NCBI RefSeq assembly: GCF_020520425.1
Contig: NC_079487.1
Location: forward strand, 113,928,141-113,992,140
Direction: 5' to 3'
Source: Spinacia oleracea
Lineage: Eukaryota; Streptophyta; Magnoliopsida; Caryophyllales; Amaranthaceae
Length of the DNA: 64,000 bases
Positions 1-10,839 of this stretch are shown one piece after another (positions within the stretch are counted from its first letter, which is position 1; each line of letters opens with the position of its first letter). The position numbers were made by a program, and so were the translations under genes. Under the pieces are notes generated by a model. It saw only the letters and a program-made list of their open reading frames with translations, was not told the origin of the DNA and ran no database searches.

Positions 1-276
1 GCCATGTTCATGATAAGAACGGTGCACTTGTTTTTTTTTTTTTTTGGGTTTTGTTGTTCTGTTCTTTTATGTTTATTAGATATAAATCTTAATGTTCTTT
101 TATGTTTGTTCTTTTTTCAAAAGTACAATATTGAAGAGCAAAGGAAGCTTTTACTTGACCCGCAACAAATGATGTTAAATCTTCAAAAACAGCTGAAAGA
201 ACAAGAAGAAAGGCTGAATAAACAGAGCAATTCCTCAAAAGAACAAAAGGAGGATGAACCTAAAAGAACATTATAA
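1..276 (+). pseudogene. Possible 3' end of an unidentified coding sequence (coiled-coil tail)
   Basis: A short reading frame runs off the left edge of the window and ends with a stop at 274-276. The part from about 121 to 276 encodes a charged, Glu/Gln/Lys-rich stretch (around LNLQKQLKEQEERLNKQ) that looks like a coiled coil. It is preceded by a pyrimidine-rich stretch and AAAAG, which could be a splice acceptor. The rest of the frame (4-120) is low-complexity T-rich DNA and is probably an intron. The coiled-coil tail resembles C-termini of transposase-derived plant proteins, but I do not recognise the family. It could be a last exon of a gene lying left of the window, or a fragment inside a repeat. 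Confidence 0.25.
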
Positions 277-1310
277 ATAAAGAAAAAGAACATTATAAAT
301 ACAGAAAAGAACATATCATGTAGAACACTTAGTTTAACCATGTAAAACAACATTACCAATAAAAAAACGAACAACAACATAGCATAAAAGAACATAATAA
401 AGTAAAGAAAAAGAACATTAAAAATAGCAGAAAAGAACATATCATGTAGAACACTTATTTTAACCATGTGAAAAAAGAACAAAAAAAAAAAAAAAAACAA
501 CAAAAATGGTAAAAGAACAATTTGATCTGAAGTGTGTAATATCAAAAGAACAACAAGTTAAAGCAAAAAAGAACAAAGAACAACAACCTAAAGCAAAAAA
601 GAACAACATGTTCAATAATTACTTTCTGTATTATTACAATCTCTTAATACATATATGAGAACCAATATATAAAAGAACAAAAGATAAGACTAAAAGAACA
701 TATAAAATCGAAAAAAGAACAGAAATCAAAATCATCAGAAATATATAATCAAGATACATTAATCATCAAAATTATCAAAATATAGAATCAAAATACATTA
801 ATCAAGTTTATTGAGAAATGCAGAAATCGAAATGATCAAAAAAATCAAAATAAATTGAAATGATGAAAATAATGAACATGGAAATCAAAATCATCATAAA
901 TAAGTAATTCGTTTTAAAAAATTGAAAAATTACCTTCACAAATCGGATTATCAGCAGAGGAATTCAAATTTGAAGAAGAAGAATCAATAGAATTTGATAT
1001 TGAAGTAGAAAAATCAACCAATATCTGAGAATTTTCCATTACTTTCTCTCTCCTCTTCACAGTTTCTCTCTCATTTCCATAGTTTTTCTCTCCCCTCTTC
1101 ACAAATTCTGATTTGAAAATTATAAAAAAGAAGGTATATATACCAGAAAAATAGAGTGAAAAACAAAAGAACGAAAAAAAAAGGGACAGAGCAGTCATTG
1201 TTCTTTTTTTTAACAAAAGAACAACGTTTGTTTTTTTTTTTAACAAAAGAACAACGTTTGTTCTTTTTTTATCAAAAAAACAACGTTTGTTCTTTTCTTC
1301 TCCGGATTCA
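230..1310. repeat. AAAGAACA-rich degenerate repeat region with short tandem arrays
   Basis: The motif AAAGAACA (or its complement TGTTCTTT) recurs dozens of times. A unit holding AGAAAAAGAACATTA, then AGAACATATCATGTAGAACA, then TTAACCATGT occurs near 280-345 and again near 411-475, giving a period of about 130 bp. At 1198-1295 a roughly 30-bp unit, GTTCTTTTTTTAACAAAAGAAC plus AACGTTT, is repeated three times. Each unit is itself an inverted repeat. On the minus strand a frame with an ATG at about 1038 runs to a GT at about 931 and could be a first exon. I could not identify its product. Confidence 0.6.
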
Positions 1311-1904
1311 ACAAGATATCCGCGTTTTATATTTATTGCATGTCGTTTGGGCACCAGTGCACCAAGAGCACTGTGCACACCCCTGCACCATCATATTTGC
1401 GACGAAGTACTAGTTAAATTAATTTTTCAATTTATCAAATATACACCACATCCGTTTCAAAATGATATTTACTTAATCCATAATTTATTATTTCTAATTA
1501 TATTTTAATATTTGTGCAAATAATAAAGGTAATTTTTTTTATAAAACGGAGGTAATACTATGTAAGACCTTAAATTTTCAATACCATATAGTAGCATCAA
1601 ACTATGGTAACATAAATTCATAATAGTCTAAGGAATCCATTGCCTAAAGAAAACAACATTCTGAGAACTTAAAAATGTTGAAGAACATTAACTAAAGAAA
1701 GATTTTTCGGGATTTTTTTTATAGTAAACTGATAATATATTTGTCGGGATTGACTTCGACAAATATAGTTGCCTGGCTCGGGTCCTGATATACCAAAACA
1801 CCTGGGAAAAAAATATTATATACAGATCGAATATTACTTATTTTAATTATAAAATTAATTTATTGACAAAAAGTCATATGTATACGAAACGTTACCTTAA
1901 ACCT

Positions 1905-4900
1905 TTAGAGATCTACAATAACAACTCCGATCTTCTCCCATCGATCCAATAGTTCATACTTGGCTTTGTACTGGCAACCATCAGGATCATAATAGTACTA
2001 TTTAAAAAAAAAAAGAAAAAAAAAAGAAAAAGGTTAGCAGAAAAAAAGGGAGATTGTTGCATTAGTAACGAGACGTACTAAATGGCGTTTCCTTCCTCTC
2101 TAACGATAGGTTTTGTTTGACTTATTTTAATTTATTTCATAAAATATGGGTTCAGATAATTTCATATAATTTAAGTTAAAAAAAAAAAAATCAAACTTTT
2201 TCTCAAATGATTAAGTTTATTTCATTCAAAATAAGTTTTTTTCCAGCTAAAATAAGTTAATATAAGTTCAGATAATATAAGGTTCCGTTCTATATGACTT
2301 ATTTTGACTGAACTTATATTATCTGAACTTATCTGAACTTAACTAAACTTATCTTAACTTATTTTATATGAAAAAACTTGTTTTGTCTGAAATAAACTTA
2401 TTTGTGTGTTAAAATGTCTGGAAAAAACTTATTTTTGCTGAACTTATATTATATGAATTGTTATCTGAACTTATTTTATCTGAAATAAGTCAAAATAAGT
2501 CGAACAGAACAGAGCCGAGTTCAGACAAAATAAGTCGAATAGAACAAAGGCTAAGAGTACGCCTAATGGTGGGCAATTGGTTAAAGCAATAAGAGAGAGA
2601 TTGAATACTAAATTACTAATAGAGGATACTGATAATATACTGGTAATTGTACTACTGTATGATATTATTACATAATTCGTGTATGAGTCTCATACACCCG
2701 TGAAGCTCTTTTGTGATAATGTTTCTGCATCCATCTAGCGGTCAATCCGGTGCAATATGATCGTCAAAAACATATCAAAATAAATTATCATTTCTTTCGT
2801 GTGCGTTATGTCCCTACTACGTTACAAATCGTTTGATATTTTTACGAAAGGTTTGCCAGCTCATTGTTTTGAGTTTTGAAGGTTCAATCTATGGTTCGCC
2901 CTACACAGACTGAGGGGGTGTAATAAAGGATACTAAGGGTATACTCGTAATTGTACCACTGTATGATATTATTATATATGAGTTTCAGACCCTAAATATT
3001 GCGTCTTAGAAAACTAATAATTTGACTAACTTACTCCTTTTACAATAGGAAAAAATAATCAATTAATTAGAATTATGTCTATGTACAATTTATTTTCAAT
3101 TTTTTTTAATACACTTAGCCTACTTATTGAATTTTAAAAAATCGCTATAATAGTATAAAAAAAGTTATGTGTTACTATATGTCCATACCCAAACAAGAGT
3201 TTTTTTTGTCTTTCTAAAGTTGTTTTTATAGTATTGGAAATTTTGAGAGACTTTGTATTGTGTTTTATTACATTATATGCATTTAAACAAAGGATAAAAA
3301 GTGGGTTCAACAAATTATCTAAAAATCCGAAACATAATCATATATGCGGTCTAATATCATGTATCGGATTAGATTTGACGTTGATGTTGATCTTGATAAT
3401 CTTTTTTCTTCTTTATTTCCATCTTAAATATTTTTATCGAAATCGAACTTATACTTATAAAATAGTACTCCTTACTCGTCACTTTGTAATTCTAATTAAT
3501 AACTGGTAATTTTCTCTTATTATGCAATTAACAATTGACAAAATCTATTTTTATTTCACTTAATGAAAAAAAATACTTTTTAATATATTAGTAGGAAGGA
3601 AAAATAAACAAAATATTTATTAAAATCCGTGCGTTTGCACGGGACTTAACCTAGTTATATATATGAGTTTCAGACCCGTATTGGGATAAACCGTATCATT
3701 ATATTTACATATACATTTAATTTTAAAAAATATGGACATAGAAGAAAATGTCAAGAATAAAGCAATATATTGGTCATGCTCATTATCAAAACATCAATTT
3801 GGGCATTTGTTGGCATCGTGCCACGTGTTCCAATTCTTTTTTTTCTTCTTTTGTTTATCATATAGTGTGTGACCCTGTCAATGCATGTCCCGGTAGCTAC
3901 ATTCAATAATTAAAATTTTAAATTTTTTTTTGAGCTTAATATTTGACCACCAAAATACTTGTATTCTATAGAATGAAAAATATTCGTTAAGTTCGTCAAC
4001 TACACAGACACGTTGCGTCATTTATCAATTTTTTGTCAAGCATATCATCTTACAATTTGTATAATTTATTTTCTCGTGGAACTAAGTGCGTCAAATTAAT
4101 AAACACAAAATTAGATATATATGTAGCTATGTAGAGCAATTCTATAGTTGATGCTTACGAGAATTATGACATCATTTTTCTTCATGGTTGTCATAATGTT
4201 TTAATTTATTTTTTCCCCAAAATAGTAGTCCATAGAAATTAAAATGTCATATAATTTGTTTTTTTTGTGTGTTTAGACTTTATGTTAACATTTATTTATA
4301 AATTAATGTGAAAATATAATCTTTTGTTGAATGAATTCGTTTTGATCAAAGTATATATGTTAGAGTTAATATTACGTTCATTAGTACATACTTCATATTA
4401 TTGTTTATTGTGTAGGGTATTATGGTCGTTGTTTGAGAGTCGTAGCCAGAGACTCGAAGGGAGTGTTGTTTGCTGCCAACAGTTATGCTTTCTTTTTTAA
4501 CAAGTTAAAAATTTTAGTACTAATTAAGCACTTGGTTCATTGATTCTTATCAATTATGTACATGAATAATTCTCCATATTAATCAAGGTTTAAGTTCGTA
4601 ACAAACTATCATACTCTAGTTTACTACGGAATATTTAGTATGTGTGAATCTTTCAATTTAACATAGCTTTAGTGTTGTTCATTAGTTCATTAAGATACAT
4701 GTTTATATGAGATTGTCGTATAAAGAGGTGAGTTGCAGTGAGAATTTGAAACATCAAGGCTTATCTTATATAAGTGATTCTTTTTTAACAAATTACATGT
4801 TGTCAACCTTGAGAAATCAACTCAAAAATTAATAATTCTATGGACTACTCTTTTAAAATGGAATAAAACTTTTTAAATAGAATCTATAAAAAATAGCCTC

Positions 4901-7900
4901 CATCGTTTATTATTCATCTCATCAAGATTAAACTAAAGATAAAGTTAGTAAATTTTACTCAACAAATTTTTGTTAGATAAGATATAGTTTATATTTATCT
5001 ATTGCATCAAGTTTTTAGATAGGATAGATTTCACAATTGTGGTTAAAAGTTAAAGTGGTAAAAAATAAATATCCTCCATCCCATCCGCCCTCTCAAAAAA
5101 AAAAAAAAAAAAAAAAAAAATCAAAGAAAAATATGGTTAAAAATAAAAAGATAGAATTGATCATGATATAAAATTTAATTAGATGTCTACCTTAAGTCGT
5201 CTATATTATGTTATACTTATTGTTACTGAATACATAAAAAGAAACAATCCCGTACCATTTAATTTGACATTTTCAAAACACATAAACCTTATGATTGAAT
5301 AATATTAGGCTTTAAATGAGCCAATAATAAAATCCGGCTGCAATAATAAAACACAAAGAAAAAATAATAAAGTTAACCCGTGCATTGCAGTATTGCACGA
5401 GTTTCAAATCTAGTAATTTTGACACGAGAGTATAATAGAAATTTTAAAAAAGATACAAAGTCTTTAAGAATTTCCTGCCTTCATAATGTATTTAAACAAT
5501 TAAGGTTTACTCATATATACGACTATACGAGTGTACATGTACTCATAGTCTCATAATAAATACACTAAACCGGAAAATGATTTATTAGCAAGCAATTAAG
5601 ATTTACTCATTCTAGTTGTTTACTGGTAACGAATCTCCAATTCAAGGAAAGTAGGGGTATTTCTATACTCTGGACTATGGAGGACATTAATCAAGAAGGT
5701 TCACAAATTCAGAGATTGCATGATTCTAAAACTGCTAACTTTTGTCGTACTAGTTTATTTGCTTTTTCTAATGTTTTGCATTTGTTGTTATGTTTAGCTA
5801 TTGCAAAAAAAGAAGAAGAAAAAAAAAAGATACGCATGCAATAATACACTTGAATCAATAAACTAGGTGAATCGAATCGATTGAAATATATTCAGTTTTA
5901 CTTCAAAAATAAATTAGATTGATCAACCCCCTTATGAAAAATTGTGTTTAGCGATGGATATGAGTAGATCCTAGCTAAACCTCGTTCAACACACCCCTTT
6001 TAAGGTTACGGGGCATTTATGTAATACCTATCGGTTGGATCTGGAGCAAATCTGAGTCCAAATCCAGACTCGAACCAGATTAGATCCCTGGACCTTGTCA
6101 ATCATTTAACTATTTAAGATCCGTGATGTCACGAAAACCATGATCATAATAAAATATATATGATGTCACGAAAACCATGATGATGATATTAATATATTAT
6201 GACAGGGAAAATCGGATATGGTCTGAACTATCGACTATTAACTCGTAGAAAAATCACATTTCAAACCAGAAAATGATTTATTTTCATTTAATTATCTTAC
6301 CAAACTATCAGAATTTCCAACTACTCACAAGACATTAACCATTGAAATTTTCAACTATTTGAAAATATTAATCATCAAAATTGTCTAACATTATATTACT
6401 TCTCCGTCTTTTCTTGTTGGATGATTATATCATTTAATGATTAATGATTAATATTGTTAGAAAATATGATGATTAATAATTTTGAAACTTTTTTTTTTAT
6501 CATGAAATTACTTTGAAAAATGGAAAGAAATCAATTTTTTGGTTTGAAATGATATTATATATTCTAAACATAGATGAATTATTTTAATTTTTCATTTAAA
6601 TAAATTTAACATGTTAAGAGTACATAAAACATAAATGGGCACATAATACAATTCCTTAAGAGTTTCCTACACAACAGAGATTTTTCTCAAAACTAAGCAA
6701 CATTAGTGGAGTCTGAACTTAAGACTTTCACATTAACTTTTTATTTATTTTTATTCAATTTTTTTCCAAGACTTGTGAAAATAATAATAAAAAACAATCG
6801 GATATTCCAAAATTTCCTACCGGTAAAATTCAGTATGAAAGAATCGGGGTATTCAATATGAATAAATGATTGTAGAACACCTGATCAGATACCCAATTTT
6901 TTTTTAATGGTGATGATATCTAGGGGTTTTTTCTTCTTCTTTTCTAACTGAAAAATCTGATGTTTTGGTTGAATATCAGAAAATTTTAAAATCCGATATA
7001 AAATATCTTAATGGAGAAAACTAGATCGGATATTCGTTTTCTCGGATCGAGTCGATCACGTCAAATCTTTTTGCCCAACCCCTTAGATGATACAAAGGAC
7101 TAATAGATGTGAGCTTTGTCTTTGTGGATTGTTGTGACTTTCTTATATGTGAAACAAACAAAAAAAAGTTAGGAACATAAAACATTGAAAATCAATTCGA
7201 TATCATTTAAGACCCAAGATCCACCATATCTAATGGATTTGGATAAAGGTCTGAAAAATTCAGACCCTGTGAATTTGATTCCAAATAAATATTATAGGTC
7301 TCACTAAATCTCCAGAACCGCCCCCATAACATCCCTACTTATATCAAACAACGATTTTATAGTACATAGATATGTTAGATCTCGTCATCCACCACAACGG
7401 ATTTGTTATGTATAATTTTACTTGATCCAATTTGACATTATGTATTTGTTACTATCAACATAATTTAAAATGTAAGTTAATTTTTTTATTACTTTAATTT
7501 ATTTTAATTAAAAAAATCTACTTTGTAATTTCTTCTTCCAAGATAATCTATTTCATTTTAACTATCTCTTTTTTTTTTTGACATACGGAGTAGCATTTTA
7601 ACTATCTCGTTGGCTTAAAAATCAATGCTGGTAATTACCCTCATTAAAATATCGCTCTTGTTGTAATTCTATTGCCTTTTACAGCTCATTTACACTAAAA
7701 ATAATTTAAAATTAAAATACTGCCCTTGCGACTTTGTGAGTCGATTCACAATTTTTATATTTTTATTTTAAAAAAGGTGGTAATTAGCACACGTCTACTA
7801 GGACTATAATTTGGTAATGCATTTTAATTAAGATATAGTAGTAGTAAGTATCAAATAAATGAATAATGGAGATGAAATAGTAAAAATGAAAAGAGAAAAG

Positions 7901-8147
7901 AAATTACCTTGTACAATCTGCCACTAGCAACAACTCGTTCCTCAGCAATCCATCCGGGAAGAAGCCAAGCATAAGCAGGGGAAGTATTGTCATGGAAATA
8001 GGAATCCGAACCACGTTCGAGCCTGTTCGAAGTCCGATAGGCTCGTTGGCTCATATTTCTCAAGGTCGACATTGTCATCCTTGACTTTGAATTGTAATGG
8101 TCTTCCTTTGAGCCTGAACTGCATGAGTAACATGGTCTCCTTGCCAT
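1905..8147 (-). CDS. Methyl-CpG-binding-domain (MBD)-like protein, two exons
   Basis: Exon 1 is 8147-7908 (ATG to AAG, followed by a GTAATT donor) and exon 2 is 1997-1905 (after a T-rich tract and TAG acceptor, ending in TAA). Both junctions are phase 0, giving about 110 residues. The first 60 residues are basic and Ser/Arg-rich. Residues about 61-105 (LLPGWIAEERV, then GRLYK joined to YYYDPDG and YKAKYELLDRW) match the plant MBD fold: the LPPGW-type start, the K-YYY-P core across the splice site, and the sheet/helix continuation. MBD proteins bind methylated CpG DNA in the nucleus, and some plant members have lost methyl binding. The protein is short and the domain is C-terminal. Further 3' exons (a candidate acceptor lies near 1810) or a missed middle exon cannot be excluded. 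A TATA-like CTATATATA lies about 85 bp upstream of the ATG (8231-8239). The intron is 5.9 kb of transposon debris. Confidence 0.6.
2108..2550. mobile_element. Nested MITE pair (GGNTC-GTTCT...GACTTATTTTGAC ends)
   Basis: An inner element at 2281-2516 has inverted ends: left GGTTCCGTTCTATATGACTT and the complement of right GTCGAACAGAACAGAGCC. It sits inside a similar outer element whose ends are GGTTTTGTTTGACTTATTTT near 2108 and GTCGAATAGAACAAAGG near 2549. The interior is built from repeats of TCTGAACTTAT. A matching left end (GGCTCTGTTCTGTTCGATTT) occurs again at about 35638. This is a non-autonomous DNA transposon family lying in the intron of the MBD-like gene. Confidence 0.6.
2600..3720 (+). 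mobile_element. Copia-type LTR retrotransposon fragment (fossil)
   Basis: The stretch 2800-2885 resembles the far C-terminal end of a Copia polyprotein (RNase H tail, around DIFTKGLPAHCFE). It is followed by a purine-rich tract (GACTGAGGGGG) and the start of an LTR at about 2917. LTR-like sequence (ACTGTATGATATTATTA) occurs both near 2655 and near 2957. The LTR is interrupted at about 2991 by other DNA and resumes near 3656. The fragment is clearly broken and old. Confidence 0.5.
2992..3654 (+). mobile_element. Helitron-like insertion, 3' end recognisable
   Basis: The segment ends with a GC-rich hairpin (CCGTGCGTTTGCACGGG, 3627-3643) followed about 7 nt later by CTAG and then T, which is the plant Helitron 3' terminus arrangement. 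It interrupts an LTR. The LTR sequence TATATATGAGTTTCAGACCC is present on both sides (about 2972-2991 and 3659-3678). That is not expected of a simple Helitron insertion, so the left boundary is uncertain. Confidence 0.4.
3655..7907. other. Intron of the MBD-like gene: AT-rich decayed repeats
   Basis: No gene is visible in this part of the intron. It contains a second Helitron-like 3' end at 5375-5413 (hairpin CCCGTGCATTGCAGTATTGCACGAG, then ATCTAGT), a poly(A) tract at 5095-5120, and a short duplication of GATGTCACGAAAACCATGAT at about 6126 and 6161. The rest is featureless AT-rich DNA. Confidence 0.4.
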
Positions 8148-8230
8148 CCTTAATTAGTTTCCTCGATCTCTTTTAAAACTTGATAATATAATGAAAATGA
8201 TATGTCATATGTCATATGTGTATACGTATG

Positions 8231-8239
8231 TATATATAG
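8231..8239 (-). promoter_or_regulatory. TATA-like box of the MBD-like gene
   Basis: On the minus strand the sequence reads CTATATATA, about 85 bp before the start codon at 8147. The spacing fits a core promoter with a short 5' UTR. Confidence 0.4.
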
Positions 8240-10434
8240 TTGGGGAGTTTGTTTATTTTTTTTATTTTTATGGCCGTTTTAATTATTCGAAATTGCATTT
8301 GTAGGGAAGTACCTTTTTAAAATTTTATTTAAAGGGCAGTACCTTTTTTTTTATTTTCAATCAGGACACTCTCTTTTGTTTTTTCATTCCTATATGTATG
8401 TATTAATGAATGAATATTAATGAAATTTTATTTAAAGGGAAGTACATATGTATTAATGAATATACGTTCGTATTTTCAATTTTGGTACAATGTTTAAAGA
8501 GTCACAAACGATAAATAATGTAAAGTATATTTCTAAATTACTACGTACTTGATAGTTTGATATCCAGTGTTACGTGTACTACTGATGCATGCAAATTAAA
8601 ACCGTAGAAGGATTACCGTGATCACGTGTTAAATGAAAAATGCATTCCTTATAACCCGGATTAGTTATTAAATTATTTTAACTCTAATATAGAAGGTGAT
8701 CAATGTAAAATAGTTATATCAAACGGTAATTACGGTTTTTATATTTTTTCAGTACAATATTTATTTCAGTACATACTTTAGCTACTACAGAGTATCTTTT
8801 TACTGAAATAATTAAAGAAGAACACGCTCATTTTCATTTTAAAAAAATAAAATACAAATACACTGATTAAAATGACAAATTTTGACAAATGCTCAAGTAG
8901 ATCGAGTTGGATGTTTAGTGTTTAGAACCTCATAAGAGCTGTACATAAAAGTTGGTACGTACACCCAATGTTTTCTCCGGTCTATATATGCTCGTATAGG
9001 GTCCGAATTGAAATTATTTACTCAAGTAGTCCTTACAAGATTGGAATTTACAAAAAAGAAATTGAAATCGGGCTGAGGATGCAATGGTAAATTAAACAAT
9101 TAATCAAGTTACAAAGGGTTATTAGTAATTTGTTTCCTATAGTGGAATATATTCTACCATTTTAGTGCAAACCGTAATCAGAAAAGAAATCACCAAGAAA
9201 CGGAAATCCAGTCAGATTTCCTTGTTAGAATCCAAAATAGGAATAACGGTTTAACTGCACCCAAATTCAAAAGAAAAAAAAAGGAAATTAAAATAATTGG
9301 TGTAACAGTCATTAGTTTTATCTTAAGTTTATAGTCACGCCGATCTTGCTTGTTAAGAATGCTGTTTAGCATTTTAGGAGTGAAATAGGGACAAAGTTTG
9401 TTTGAATGGTCAATCGCCATGCATAATCAATTTATTCAAAACTTTACCAATGAGATTTTAGCCTATTAGTTAAGATTGAGGGCATATGTACAATAGTCTC
9501 AGGTTCAATTTCACCCACCTCTATTTCTATTTTTAATTAGTCCGTTCCTTAATGATCTTTATACACATTTATTTTATTTATCCTTAGATAAAGCACTAGC
9601 CTTAGGATCCATATACTGATATACAAAGGACCAGAGTTCAATTTCAGATACAAGGCTGACCCAAGTTTAACGAGCCAAAGGCAAATACCCAAAACAACAA
9701 AGTCGAGGAGAATCACCAAGAAACGAAGCGTGCACGTACGAGCAGGAGCAGAGAAGCGTGGAATATCCTCGTGATTTAATGTTTTTCTAGTTTTATTTCC
9801 ATATCAATCAATGATATTTTAAGCCTTGTTTGTTGTTAAACTTACACATTTCATATCTCATCTTTATTAATTACTTGTTTGGTTCAATTGGCAATTCTCT
9901 TGAAATTACTCGTTCATAAGCGAGATATGCATTCAATCGTAAAAGGTCAACCACCCTAAAGCATATCTATAGGCACCTTGATCACCCTACAAGATAATGT
10001 GTTATTGCTTATTTTATTTTAGCATCAACAATGATCAACCCGCTGAATGTATACGGAGTACTATTGTTTCTAGGAAAGTTTTTATCAAAAAAAATACGAA
10101 GTATATAATTATGGATAGGCTGGTAGGTATAAGGAAAAAATAGAGGATAAAGTGAGATCGTTTTATGTTTACCATACTTCCACTTAATTATTTCAGATCA
10201 AATAAGTTCAAAATAAATGTGCATAACAAAGTACTGGTTTTACAACAAAAATAATCTATAATAAGTTCCGATAAAATCGGTTAGGTTTTGGAAAGTGGTA
10301 ATCACATGAAATACTCAGTATAATGTATTTTATTATTTTGCCGCGTAGGACTCCGTACAACCTTACTACTATATCCCATCTTGCTTTTTTAATATATCAT
10401 CACGACAACCTTACTCTGTGCACCGTGTACCTTC
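8240..10434. other. Intergenic region, no gene seen
   Basis: No coding region is supported. Near 9461-9520 a tRNA-like promoter remnant is visible (TAGCCTATTAGTTAAGATTG followed by AGGTTCAATTTC), probably a decayed tRNA-derived SINE. The rest is AT-rich with no clear structure. Confidence 0.35.
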
Positions 10435-10470
10435 TCACATTTTCTCCTTACATGTGAGGAGAAAATGTGA
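10435..10470. repeat. Perfect 14-bp hairpin
   Basis: TCACATTTTCTCCT (10435-10448) is followed by an 8-nt loop and its exact reverse complement AGGAGAAAATGTGA (10457-10470). The loop TACATGTG itself contains the palindrome ACATGT. There is no T-run beyond it and no adjacent gene, so a role is unknown. Confidence 0.7.
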
Positions 10471-10839
10471 TAGAAACCACCAATAGACATAAAAATACCA
10501 TTGCGTGCATGATACAATTGGATGCACCTAATAATTTTCAATCCAGAACCGATAACTGGAAAAAACAATCGCAAAAAACAATCAGATCACACTAGATCAT
10601 AAAAATCAAGATCAAGCCATAAACAATCAGATCAGAATAAAAACTCAAAGCATTAGACCAGATCAGGGGAGAAAACAGATCATAATTTGGAGGTACACGT
10701 ACACCAACCAATTTTCACTCATGACTCATGACTCATGAGTAGTTAGAACTAAATTATTAAGTACGTCACTTACGTCATTACGTCTATTATCGTCGAGTTT
10801 AACAGGAAAAAAGGTAGGAGTAGTTCGTAGTTGTTGGTT

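Noticed and set aside
7400-7700. Possible additional exon in the MBD-like intron
   Set aside because: No open stretch with good splice sites and MBD-like sequence was found. The domain is already continuous across the 7908/1997 junction.
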